From Lactarius indigo (Eukaryota; Basidiomycota; Agaricomycetes; Russulales; Russulaceae), in the NCBI GenBank assembly GCA_025766275.1, contig JAFKAC010000017.1, positions 310,001-374,000 of the forward strand: a DNA stretch of 64,000 nt, written 5' to 3'. Below the pieces are notes generated by a model. The model had not been told where the DNA came from. It did not search any database and saw nothing but the letters and a program-made list of their open reading frames with translations. The translations under genes were made by a program, and so were the position numbers. Each line of letters begins with the position of its first letter. Positions within the stretch are counted from its first letter, which is position 1. This document shows, one piece after another, positions 46,125-57,859 of the stretch.

Positions 46125-47087
46125 AGCGTGTAAAATATGTACAACAGACTTAGTAATTAAGTAGTTAACAATCAAATATCCATCGTTGCGAGTTGCGAGA
46201 ATAGCCAGGACGTAGTCCTCACAGTGGTAAGAGGGAGATCGCCATTTCCCGAGGCCCGAGGGGAACGGTTACCTGGACGAAGGGCATAGAAGATAGCGAA
46301 TGATTCAATTTCAGGAAGTCGCAAAGACACTGCCCAGTGTCTATGGTATAACGAGCTTGTGAGGTCAAACAGGCTAGAAGTCCAGGGAGCTGAGGGGTAA
46401 CCAAGTGGAAGTGAAATCTGATCAAGTTCGACTCGGAGATCACATGACTCCGACATGAAGCAATCGAAGAACCTCAGCCCGTGCGGTGTGCCTGCGTCAC
46501 GGTGTATTTTCGTTCCTCAGATTGTTTCGAGCTTGGCATCGAGATGCGGTAGGGAGAAGTCGGCATCAGGATGTGTCAAACAAATGTAGAGTAAAGCACG
46601 CTTATATTTCTCCGTCATGAAAGACGAGAATGATCTTGGCCTTCCTCTAGTGTACCAACCTAGTCAAGAACCTAGTGCTGTGGTTTTGCAACTTTGATGG
46701 AATTTCCACTGGCCCTAACTCCATGAATTACAGTAAATATCCGGGATTTTCTCGGTAGATATCCGGAAAATGTACCGGAAAAGTACTAGTACTACTATTC
46801 TTAGTCCACGATGACATTTCTAAAGAAAACAAAACCGAGGGAAGCAACACCAACTGATTATCCTCATCTAACACTGCACGCTATATTGACGTCTCAGAAT
46901 GTCAAGATCGGGAACCATCTGGTACTTGATCTGTATATTCTGAGTTCAATGTGGTGACACATTCCCGATATTCAAGAGGTTAACGTTTATAACCGAGATG
47001 GTCACTGCAGCTCATACTTGGCTCTGAAAACTCACGAACCTCGCCGCGTTCCCCTCAAACTTCGTTAGCATCGGCATACCTTTGTCC
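46125..47087. other. Spacer between the Tc1 element and WSC gene 2
   Basis: It is diverged from 49975-50806 and includes the WSC gene 2 promoter (ACCAACTGATTATCCTCATCT...). Near 46250-46330 the minus strand may hold the 5' end of S53 relic 1 (FAIFYALRPGNRSPRASGNG), separated from the rest by the transposon. Confidence 0.45.
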
Positions 47088-48175
47088 ATGCACATCGTGC
47101 GTTCCACATACATCCTACTTGCTGTCTTGCAATTGGTGGCTTTATTCTCCATTGTGCCTGTATGCATACTATAGCTGAGTGTACGTAGACACTTGAGAGA
47201 TAATTTATTTATTCACAGATATCTGCAAGTCCTCTTGACACTCGCAATGACAATAACCCACTCCCTGCGGGATGGACCTCGCTGGGATGTATCACGTTTG
47301 TTTACTCTACTCTATTTCAATGATAGAGCCCACGGCCTGACCTTAGTACTCTGCATCAGGGACAACGTCGAGATACCCACACTTACAGCGTGGGGGGAGT
47401 ATGATGGAACCATGACAGTTGGGGAATGTGTGAACCACTGTAGTTCTCTAGGCCTAATCTTCGCCGGTCTTGAGGGTGGCGCGAACTGTTGTAAGTTCAC
47501 ATCTCGACATTTCCTGAAGGCCGTACTTCAGTTCGGCCTTTATTCGTTGTCTTGATTACATTCTGAATCACAGATTGCGGGAACTTTTTGTCCGAAATTT
47601 CAATAAACGTTGCGGACTCGGATTGCAATATACCATGCGCTGGAGATTCTACTGAGACGTGTGGTGGAACTCTTCGCATCAACCTTTATTGGAGTGGTGC
47701 ACCTCTTCCACCTCCACCTATCTTGGTTCCAACCAGCTCCAGTGGAGAGTGGATTTTGGGGGGATGCTATAAGTACGCACACATGCCTTACTTATTTGTT
47801 CGGTTTTGTGACGGATCTGTGCGTTTCGGAAATAGTGACTCGAATAGTCAGAGGATTCTAGAGTTGCAAATGTACAATATCCCCGGTGGTCAGTTCAATA
47901 CGAGCGTGGAAAACTGTACCGATGAGTGCTACGCCCTGGGTTACGTTGTGGCGGGTGTCGAATGGGCGTGGCAGTGCTGTATGCGGATCAATCTCCTCTC
48001 TTTTCTCTCCTACTCCTCACCAAATTTTCTTCTTCTAGTTTGCGGCCATCTCATCAATTATCCTGGCATGGCAATGCCAGATAAGGATTGTATGTTGCCC
48101 TGCTCAGGGAACCAATCTGAACTTTGTGGTGGGCCTGATCGCATGACTGTATACTTCTACGGTGGTATCCTTTAG
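47088..48175 (+). CDS. Secreted double-WSC-domain protein 2, 252 aa, six exons
   Basis: The model is join(47088..47159, 47219..47295, 47360..47490, 47574..47772, 47836..47978, 48039..48175), with intron positions matching WSC gene 1. The signal peptide is MHIVRSTYILLAVLQLVALF. WSC domain 1 contains LPAGWTSLGCI, TMTVGECVNHC and DSTETCGGTLRINLYWSG. Domain 2 contains LGGCYNDSNSQRILE and NQSELCGGPDRMTVYFY. The Cys-x-Cys-Gly of each domain is split by an intron. It is closer to gene 1 than to gene 3. A secreted carbohydrate-binding role is inferred from the family. Confidence 0.9.
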
Positions 48176-48655
48176 TGTTTCGTGAATCAATTATTTAATG
48201 TCGTGGGCATGTTAGCTCTAGATCCTGCGGGAAGTCACCCAGTATCCTCGGTAACCGATGAGACGACACACGCGTTGGCGGTATGTGTCCGTTATGGTGT
48301 GCCTTTCTATAACTGCGCATTTATTTTTCGCGATGACCACTAGACTTTAGCCGCGGCCTCGGGACAAGTCCTAAATTTAAACGACGGCGGTGGGATTTGA
48401 GGCAACTTTGCGACGCTACACGTTGTGACTTTGGACCGATCGCAACTGACCCCTCTCATACTCACAACCCCGCGGCGACTCGCGCCAAATAGAGAGATAA
48501 GAATATCACTGACCAGGACCAGTGATGATTCCTACTACAAGTATTCCCATTTCTCCATGATCTCCGGTCCTACTCAACACGTCCCAACTAGTAGGGCTTA
48601 CTAGTGACTGAGGTAGAGCTATCCGAGTCGCGGCTCATGGCTAATAGTTCATGCC

Positions 48656-49974
48656 TCATGAAATACACCGTAGTGCCCGAAGCTTGGCCTGAAGTGCAAA
48701 TGTTACGTCCTTAACGTTGTCTATATCGAAACTGAATGTATATGAGTCCTTGCCAGAGTATGGGTCAGTGATCAGTAGGGCTCGAGCCAGAATACTGGGC
48801 CTGGTATTCGGTCTTTTTATCACAAGACCAATGGAACATAAGATCAAAAGCTATTGGATATAAGTCCAAGCAAGCCTAAACCCTTATACTCGTGTTGGAG
48901 TATGTGATTGGTGTGGCTTTATTCAACTCTTCGTTGGCGAGCCATCTATACCCGTGCTCACGTACTTCTTGCATGACGCTAGGCTTGCAGGACGCGAGGA
49001 AGTTGGGCAGGAATTGGATATTCATCGAGCCGTCGAGGCAGCACCTTTGACAGCTACCGTCTTCGCTCATGAAAAGGACGGGACGCCGACATTACGCACG
49101 CCAAGCTGAAGAAGAGGAAGCACGCGGGCAATGCATAGTCCTTTGGGTACAGTAATCCTCACTGCCGCATGACATGCCGATTTCCCGCGGGATGCTCGGC
49201 TAATCGGGAATGCACTGTGGCTAGAGGTGAACTAGTCATATTTTTCTAGGGGCCGCGGCCGCGGCCAAGTCGACCGGGTTCGGATAGCCAAGATATCACG
49301 AAACGGCGAACACATTCTCCTCCGGGAGGACGGGTACGTAGACGAACGACAGCCAGAGCGGGTATGACGGCGTTATGATACGATGGCGACTCGACAGCAC
49401 CGTCACTAGCTCTCCGGACGCTAATCTCACCAGTCCCGCTGCTCCCCTGGACTTGCGCGGTAACTTGAAAGGCTGCTGCTCGAGCAGAGGCACTGAGAGG
49501 GGCACGGTGCACAGTCCACGTGTTCCAATGCAGCGCGGGGAATTATCCCCTCGATATTCCAGTAGAACCGGAATGACGAGCAAAGGAATTGTTGGCCTCG
49601 GACACATACACGTCGGCGAGCTTTCGCCGTGCGTCACAGACCCAGGAGCGGGGGTCATGGGGTAGTATTCAATCGAATAATAGACCAGCTCGAGGTATTT
49701 CTATGTGGCGTAACAAACTCCAGTGGGTTTCTCCCTGGACAGTTGCGTGCCATATATGTACCAGAACAGCGGCATACGAAGTACATGCGTTCTTAGAGGA
49801 CTTAGAGAAGGCACGCTTTCTTTGGATGCTCTCTGGAGAGCTGACCCAGTAGCATAAGAGTGCACTAATCAAGGAGTTTTTCAAGTGGGGGCATCCCAAG
49901 AGCGCCTCACGCACAGGCTGTCCTGAATTGATAAGAGGAGGGTTACGGTGAACGGGTGCGATGGCGAAGAGCAC
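48656..49974 (-). pseudogene. S53 sedolisin relic 2
   Basis: This is the counterpart of relic 1 after WSC gene 2, further decayed. Visible pieces include PVREALLGCPHLKNSLI near 49900 and a diverged FYWNIEG-like segment near 49550. CRRFVISWLSE near 49290 matches the intron region of relic 1. SVMQEVREHGYRWLANEELN near 48920-48990 matches SIMHAVREQMYMWLTNKELN of relic 1. SYTFSFDIDNVKDVTFALQA near 48690-48740 matches DFDLDNVKTVTL. No continuous frame remains. The S53 label comes mainly from relic 1. Confidence 0.5.
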
Positions 49975-50806
49975 AGAAAATAGTGCATGATCCGACTTCA
50001 GGAAGTCGCCAAAACATTGCTACGTGTCTATGATGCAACGAAGTTGTCAGGCTAGAGGTTCAAGGAGGATCCTTTGATGCAATCCGGTGAGGGTGAGACC
50101 CAATCAAGTTCGACTTGGAGACCACACGGAGCAACCGAAGCTGAACTGAGGCTCAGCCTATTCGGTGTAAATGTCGCGTGACGTGTATGCATTTTCATCC
50201 TGCAGATTGTTTCGGGCTCGGCCTCGAGGCGCGGCGGGGAGAAGTCGGTATTCGGTCAAACAAACGTAGACTCGGGGTAGAGCACGCCTATCTTTCCCAT
50301 TATTTTCATGATGAGAATATCGTCCTTCCTGTAGTGTACTAACTGAGTGCTGTGGTTTCGCACTGGCAACTTAGAGAAGGAATAGATGATGGTTCTACTG
50401 AACGTTATAGTCTGAACCTAACACCTCGAATCAGGGTTCCGGGGTTTGTTCGGTGAATAACCGGTCGGAAAATTATATGGATAAAAATACGCACGTTGCT
50501 GCCTCACATGTCCACTACTATTCTTAGTCCATTGACGCACGCTGGTAAAGAAAATTAATCCGAGAGGAGGAACACCAACTGATTATTCTCATCTGACACC
50601 ACACAGTATTCTGACGCTCCACAGTGTCGAGATCGGGTGTTCGTCATCTGGTGCTTGATCTGTATATTCTGATCAATAGTAGCGACATGGTCCCGAGAAG
50701 TTCAATTAACCGAGAGAGACAGCCCCTACGTGGCCTCGAAAACTTAAGACCCTCGCTGGATCCCCCTCGAACTTTGTCCGCACCGGCGTGACCCTTGTCC
50801 ATATCC
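49975..50806. other. Spacer and promoter region before WSC gene 3
   Basis: It is similar to 46280-47087 (CAGATTGTTTCG(A/G)GCTCGG, ACACCAACTGATTATTCTCATC) and has no gene of its own. Confidence 0.5.
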
Positions 50807-51895
50807 ATGCACCTCATCCTTTCCTCATCATTTCTACCTGCCGTCTTGCAATTGGCGATTTTACTCGTCATTGTTCCCGTATGCATATAGCTGAGTGTGC
50901 GTACTGGTTAATCATTTTCGCTCACAGATTATATCCACGAGGCCGCTTGAAACTCGCGATCCCCAACTCCCTCCAGGATGGACAAAGGTTGGATGCGTCA
51001 CGTCGGTTTTCCCCCCTACTCTGTCCCAATGGTAGAGCCTATGGTCTGACGCTTAGTACTCCGCATCAGGGACAACGACCAAATACCCACGCTCACATCA
51101 TGGGAGGTGTATGAGCCCACGGACATGACGGTTGAGTTATGTGTGGGCCATTGCATTGACAATGGCCTAATTTATGCCGGTGTTGAAGGAGGCGCGTACT
51201 GTTGTAAGTACGTCGCCCGACCTGAAGGCCCCCATACCTCAGTTCGGCCCCTATCCGGCGTTTTTGACCACATTGCAGATTGTGGGAATGTCTTGTCCGA
51301 TATTGCCATGAACGCTACAGATTCGGATTGCGATATTCCATGTGTCGGTGATCCTACTGAGATGTGTGGCGGTGGTCTCCGCCTCGACCTCTATTGGAGT
51401 GGCGCACCTCCCTGGCCTCCACCTGTTATGGTTCCAACTAGTTCCAGTGGTCCGTGGGATCTCCTGGGGTGTTTTAAGTGCGTATAACTTTTCCGTTCTA
51501 TTCGGAAGCAGCTTTGTGACCGGTTCTATGCATCTTCGCAAATAGCGACTCGAGTGATCAGAAGGTTCTATCGTATACACCCGTCGTGGAAGGCGGTAAG
51601 CCGGGTTTTACAAGCGTCGAAAGTTGTACCCTAGCGTGCTATATGCACGGTTTCGTCCTGGCAGGTGTGGAAATGGCAGATCAGTGCTGTAAGCGTTCAC
51701 TCGATGTTGAGCATTTTATCTCCTGACTAAACCTTTTCTCTTTCAGTCTGCGATGATTATTTTTCTAATTTATCCATGATGATGCCAGCAGATGAATGCA
51801 ATTTGCCCTGCTCCGCGAACCAATCTGAAATCTGCGGTGGGGAAGACCGTATGGTCGTGTACGTCTGCACTGGACCACCGTCACCTGTCTATTAA
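50807..51895 (+). CDS. Secreted double-WSC-domain protein 3, 256 aa, six exons
   Basis: The model is join(50807..50878, 50928..51001, 51070..51203, 51279..51477, 51546..51688, 51747..51895). It shares the exon plan of the two upstream copies but is the most diverged. The signal peptide contains FLPAVLQLAILLVIVP. WSC domain 1 contains LPPGWTKVGCV and DPTEMCGGGLRLDLYWSG. Domain 2 contains LLGCFNDSSDQKVLS, ESCTLACYMHGFVLAGVE and NQSEICGGEDRMVVYVC. The C-terminus is longer (CTGPPSPVY). No S53 relic follows it, so the array ends here. Confidence 0.9.
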
Positions 51896-52776
51896 TGTCC
51901 TATGAGATTTCATCATTGAGTAATTAATGTCATGCGCGTGTTCATACTCGCACCAGTGTGAGATGCCTACCCGTGGCCAAGTTTTCGGGGAAATCCAGTT
52001 TGAGAACCTGGAAACCGGAAAGATGGCAAGTACAGTAATGAGAGGGTTTTTCACCCGTCAGGAATGCGAACACGTGACGCCTGGCGTCGGTCATGGCCCT
52101 GGCAGTCTTGGTCACAAGACCTGCCTCGCATCAAAGCCCTTTCTCGACACTTATCACCTTGTGTGTGACCACGGACAATGGCCGGGGTCCGTATGAGTCC
52201 CAAACGGAGCAAGTCCCACCACCGGAGGAAAGGAGAGGAGAGTCAGAGCCAGGCGAGGTAGCGAGAACGAGTACTAGTGAAGCACCCCCTCCACTCAATT
52301 GACCTTCGTCCCCTGCCCACAAATGCCCCAAATGACCTCTTATTTACACATACATATTATCCACCTCACATAAATCATACATCGATAGAAACAAAGAGCA
52401 AAAAGGTCCATGAATGAGAGTGTATATGTGGAGACTCAAACGCAACCTGCGCGCCAGCACCGATGCTTGGGTAAATAGATGATATAGATGATGCTGGTCG
52501 ACCGCTTTCCTTGCTCGCAGCAGTTCGCATTTCTTTTAAACTTTGAACGTGTACAGTATCTGCAAAGGAAAGTGGGAAAAAAAACGACGCCCAAATTTCA
52601 TTCCGTCCCAAACCAAATAGAGAAGACTAGAAAAGAACCGAAAAAAAGGAGTGATCGGGTGTGTGCGTACACACGTGAAAAAGCAAAGATGGACCGTCAG
52701 GGTTTTGAATGAAAAAGAAGGGCACGACGCAACAGAGTCCCAAAGAAGTAGAAATTGGAGGGGAGAAGAACGAGTA
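51896..52776. other. Intergenic region
   Basis: This lies between the WSC array and the convergent A1 protease gene, whose 3' untranslated region must lie in the right part. No other feature was identified. Confidence 0.5.
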
Positions 52777-55652
52777 TCATGGAGGCGGTGGCAATGGCGG
52801 CGGTGGTAACGGTGCGTCCTCGACGATCGAGTATGCGCTCAACCGCTCGCCCGGCGCGATGCTCGGGAAATGCGGACCGCCAAGCGACAAGCTGCCCATG
52901 CTTCCCATGCTCCCAGCACTACTCGCATGCCGCGCGCGTATACGCGGGCTGCGCGCCGCAGTGCCGACACCCGCCATGCTCGAGCGTCCGAGCTCCGCCA
53001 AATCATCGTCATCATCGGTGCTCCCGCGGCCCGAGGCGGAGCTATCGCGCGCGTGCGTAGGGAGCAACGGCTCGACGGCGGCGGGTGCGTCGGACCCCAG
53101 GCCGACATCGCTCGGGGTGTGCCTGTGGAGCGGGAAGAGGCCCGCCGCGGCAGCCGCGGCGATTTCGGTAGACGAGAGCACGGGCTGCTCGGTGTCGTGT
53201 TTGACGTCTTGGGCCGCTTTCGGCATGGCCTCGGGAAAGTCGATCGTGCTGCCGACGAGTGTGTCGCGCCAGCCGGAGGGGTCGCCAGGGTCGAGATTGA
53301 GGTACGATACTTGGCGCTCGGCGTTGGGCGCCGTGCTGCCATCCTGGTCCTTGTTCCGCCTTAAGTGGCCGAACTCGCCGAACACCTCGTCGTCCTGGCC
53401 GACGAACGTGCGCGCGCTGTTGCCAGCGAGACTCGCGCCAAGCGACGTGCGAATACGTATTGGGTCCGAGCCCGAGCCCGACGATGACGACGAGCGATCC
53501 GCAAGCTGGTATGCCCCGCCACGTTTGTCGTTTGCCACGTCGGCGGCCGCATCGAGGTTAGGACCATTTCTGCGCAGTCGACGTTTGACGAGGAACCAGC
53601 GCAGGCCGAAGAGAGCTGCGCAAGCACCGATGAAGCCGACGAGTCCAAGAAGTACGTCGACCCCGACTGATAGTTTGCCACTTTTTACACTCGTGACCGG
53701 CGCCGAAGATGGCGTGTTGCCCCCACTTCCAGACGACAATGGTTGGTTCAGCAGGCGAACAGTATTGAACTCTTGTAATGCCTGAGTGGCATTAGTTAAG
53801 CTCAAGAGACCGAGCCGTGGGTTCAACTCGTCGCTTCCATTACCGTTAGGCGGAAACTGGCCACGAGCGTCGGGAACGTCATATGCCATGACGGTGTAGA
53901 CATTCCTTAGAAATGCGACCCCTAGAATAAGATCGACGTCGGTAAAGGTATCTAACTGGCCACCAGCGGTTTGGATGAGGCCGACACAGGTGGATGAGGA
54001 CGGATTGGACTGTGACTCAGTTGTGACATCTAGAGGATGAAGTGGTATCTCGGGTTGGCCATCAAGCGTTATGGTCATGTTGAGTGGTGTCGTGCACGGT
54101 ACATAGTCTATTGCTCTGTCAGTAGATAGCCAGTGACACGGCGATCATAGATAGGTCTCACACTGGCCATCCGCTGCAGGACCGATACCGAGTGCGCCAT
54201 ATATTCCGTTCGCTATGTTAGTTGCAGCGAGAATGAATGGCACACCAGAGTCTAGTACTGCAACAGGGAATACGTTGCCCGATCTTGAATGACCAAGTTC
54301 GACCGGGAGTGTAGTGCCGTTGACGTATACGGTGATCGCACGGACTTCTGCTTCCCAGAAAAGGATGCCTTGATGTTCTGATACTAGGGTTGAGTATTGA
54401 ATTTTACTCGGATCGGGAACGAGCTCCGAGGGATGCCGCCCAATGCCCAGCAATGATGGGACGGCGCTAGACCCAGGCCGTGAAAGAGAGAGCGAGAGGA
54501 ATCGAGACGCAGGAGCGGAATCGACTGGAGTGATGCCAAAGAGATTGGAACTAAATGGAGCACCATCGCGGCCATTTCCATCGATGGGAGCGATGTGGTG
54601 CGCGATGATAGAGTTGAGAGGGAGTGCGAGACCAAGGATGCCGTCGAATTCGTACTCAAGCGGCTCCGAATCCACGGTTGTCGCAGCAGCTAGAAAAAAA
54701 GGAGCGCACGTCAACAAGAGGGTGAGGACAACAATCAAGACACGCACCAAGAGCTTGATTGCTGAGGTTGTACCCCCCAACCTGCAATTGATCCCAATAT
54801 ACGGGACCGGTCACATCACCGGCGAGGTACGTAATGTTAAAGTCATAACCTGCCGCGATACCGGAAACCGAAGGGTCGTACTGACGCCCCTTGCTACCGG
54901 AGCATGCAGCAGACGAGCAAGATGTTGATGCAATCCACTAAAAGAAGGTCAGTCAGCACAAGGGGAGCGGTCTGTAGAGTAAATTGCCCACAAGATCTGA
55001 GGAGCCCGTGTCGACTTGGAGGGAAAAGTTCTGGTTGCTATTGCTGACTTGGACAGCAACGGTGTAGACGCTAAGACAGAGTCAGACAATAAACCAACAC
55101 GACGGACAAGAAACGCCGCAAACGACACGCTCAGGCGCGCAAGGAACAATGTCAGAGTGACAGAGATATCAACAGCCGTCGGCTGGCATCACGGCAAGTA
55201 AACTTCAACGCGACGCGCGACGTGCCTAACGCAAACATCGTAAGCGCCTCTGCTGTGCACGAGAGCGCCCACGGAGAATGCTTATTCGGGCATGCTTGTG
55301 TATCTGTGTCGTGGCGAAGAAAGTGGACGAAGGGAATGGGAAAGGTTGGGGGGAAAGAGGACGGACGACGAGCGGGAGGGTGGGCTGCCGTAAGGGACAC
55401 GACGGGGAAATCAAATATATGCTCCTCGACCGCTGGGGTCGAGCGTTTACTGCCAGAGTGCAGCTCCTTTCACGAGCGCAGGAATGCAAAGAGACAGAGG
55501 ACTCACGCTTCGTACATGCCTGCACCGACCATGTTCAGAGGAAGAACGATGCCGGCGGGACCACCGGTGCCATCGCCCCTCGGCTCTTCGCTGTGTAACG
55601 CGCGTGCTTTCCCTTTCCACTGGGATGAACTTCTTGGGGATAAACGTGACAT
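52777..55652 (-). CDS. Membrane-anchored A1-family aspartic protease, about 757 aa
   Basis: The model is complement(52777..54107, 54162..54689, 54748..54937, 54992..55070, 55507..55652), in frame throughout. The two pepsin-type motifs are VDTGSSDLWIAS (Asp69) and AVLDSGVPF (Asp285; DSG instead of DTG). FDGILGLAL and LILGVAFLRNVYTVMA are also typical. A single transmembrane helix (about 463-487, VGVDVLLGLVGFIGACAALF) and basic KRRLRR are followed by a tail of about 270 residues. The tail is rich in Ser, Ala and Asp, with STDDDDDLAELGRSS and a closing proline run. The N-terminus is uncertain: no signal peptide is seen after the chosen ATG, so an extra upstream exon (near 55700) is likely. The first intron is unusually long (436 bp). 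Confidence 0.85.
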
Positions 55653-56197
55653 CCGGGAGATGGATCGTGAAGAGGCGTAATGGCGGGATTATGAGAGGGG
55701 GAAAGGCGGGCGCAGCGGTGACGGGGAGTGAGACCCGTGTCTCAGACAAGTACGGGGAGAAAAGAGAACCGAAGAAAGGGAGGGATGGGAAGTGGGGAGT
55801 CTCTTGCGGACGACACTAGATTATACTCGAAAGGGTAATGGATCCAGGCACAAATGGTTGACGCCCGCCCCGGCCGCCACCTCTAAATAATGGTGATAAA
55901 AAGGGAGAAAAGGAAGAGAAAAAAGAAAGGGAAATTAGACAATGTGAGTGAACGATATGCGCCCGTACAATACGTAGGGGAGGGAGAGTAAGATGGAGTG
56001 GAGACATGATTTTGCCCTGGAGCCGTGGGGAACTGACCTGATCGACCGACCTGGACTCACAACTAGAGCACATGCGAGGCGGTGCTTTTCGTATGAATGA
56101 AACAAGTCCAAAATGGTACCATTCTCCCAACGAACCACTATGTACTGGTACCGATGACGTGCAACTTGGTCACCTCTCTCCCTCTGATCTGGTCATC
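55653..56197. other. Region between the A1 protease and ureohydrolase genes
   Basis: The unresolved 5' end of the protease (possible exon around 55680-55749 with LPVTAAPAFPPLIIPPLRLF) and the 3' untranslated region of the ureohydrolase fall here. Nothing else was identified. Confidence 0.4.
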
Positions 56198-57859
56198 TCA
56201 GTCTACCAGCTTTCCCAAAGGTGTCTTCGCCATCACACTCAATACTTCGAAGAGCACCTGACGTGAGAAGCAACCGATCAATCAGCCTCGCACAAGCACT
56301 TCACACCCCGTTGCCAGTCACTCACATCAGCAGCAGCCATCGTCGTCAACTCCGCGTTGGTGTCATATGCGGGGGCGACCTCCACGATATCAGCAGAGAC
56401 GATATGGAGACCATCCAAACCTCTCAGGATGGTGCGCAACTCGCGAGTGGACCAGCCTCCGGTCTCCGGCGTGCCTGTGGCCGGAGCAAACGCAGGGTCG
56501 ATCGAATCGATCTGCAACCATTACGAATATCGTCACGTAAGCCGTCTGACTCATCATGCAACACTCACATCGATGGAGAGATAAACAGGCTTCTCGCCAA
56601 CAGTCTCGCGGATCTTTTTGATGATCCCATCCGTGCCTTCAGAATTAAGAATCAGGATGTGAATCCACTCCATTCTTCACGCTACACTGCCACGTACCTA
56701 TCGTGTCAATCTCGCGTGCTTCAATGCGCTGGAACCCCGACTCGTCGTCGTTCGCGTAGTCCGCAGGGCCAGAGAGCGTCGTGCGGATCGCGCCGTGCTA
56801 TCGAAAAGGAATGTCACTAGGATCCCAACAATTCGCACCCCACGCTCCAAGAAAGGTGGAAAAAAAAATGAATGGAAAGAGGTGTGTGGGAGAATGAATA
56901 CTTGCAATTGAGCTCCCATTTGCGATGAGTCCCTCGCGACTCGCCCAGTAAAAGTACGTCCCGTGGTTGATCGCAGCGCGGTCGCTCGGCGCGCCACCAA
57001 ACACGCTCGGCTTCCACGTGTCAAGGTGCGAGTCGAAGTGGATGACCGAGATCGGGCCGTACGCGCTATGGACGGAGCGGAGCAGCGGGAGCACGATCGT
57101 GTGGTCCCCGCCGAGCGTGATCACGCGCGGATGGTGCTTCCCATCGCGCGCGATCGGCGTGAGTGGCGCGCCCGTGTGCGTGTCGTTCGGCAGCGCCGAG
57201 AACGGCGCACGGTGCAGCAGTGCCCGGTGGCCCTCCTCGATCTGCTTGATCGCGACCGCGTTGTCGTACGGCGTCACAGGTATGTCGCCGCAGTCGACGA
57301 TACGCAGTCCAGAGAGGAACGGGTTCACAGCTAGCGGCACGTTGTACCCGCCGTAGAGCGTCAGCCGCCGTGAGCCCGCGCGGATCCCGGCGGGCCCGAA
57401 GCGTGCGCCCGGTCGGTACGACGTGCCCGTGTCCTGCCGTGCGGGATCAACAAGAACAAACATCAATGGGTCAGAGGTGCGTGGGAATACGTCGGTTCGG
57501 AAGACCGCGACGTACGAAAGGCGCGCCGATGAACGCGATGTCAAAGGGGACGTCCTTCTCTTTTGTCAGGCATTGCACCCATGGCAGCTTTGCGAAGGTT
57601 GTGATTCCAGAGAATATCGCATCCGCGGTGACTGAAAGGAAGGACCACGTATACACGAATGGATCTCCGTCAGGTAGGCATACTACGACGAAAGGACCGA
57701 CAAACCAGAGTTGTCGCCAGGATAGTAGGCAGCCGCGGCCTGGTACGGATAGCGGACGTAGTCCAGAGGCATCTGGTCTTCGTCATGTCCATCATGGCCA
57801 ACACAGAGCGTCCCGAGAGACAGCAAGAGTAGGCCAAGCAGGGTAAGTTTAACAGTCAT
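56198..57859 (-). CDS. Secreted ureohydrolase (agmatinase/arginase family), 403 aa, seven exons
   Basis: The model is complement(56198..56257, 56326..56511, 56569..56636, 56698..56797, 56906..57433, 57516..57631, 57706..57859). The protein begins with a signal peptide ([20 protein letters not shown]). The manganese ligands are His201 in LGGDHT, Asp224, His226 and Asp228 in HFDSHLDTW, and Asp322 and Asp324 in [39 protein letters not shown] is also typical of agmatinase-like enzymes. The family hydrolyses guanidino compounds to urea and an amine, but the substrate cannot be read here. The fifth exon in reading order begins after a normal intron. The intron at 56798-56905 starts GCAAGT, a GC-AG intron. 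Export from the cytosol is inferred from the signal peptide. Confidence 0.92.

Noticed and set aside
52709..53785. 358-codon + strand ORF
   Set aside because: It is the opposite strand of the GC-rich tail of the A1 protease, which has clear domain motifs on the minus strand.
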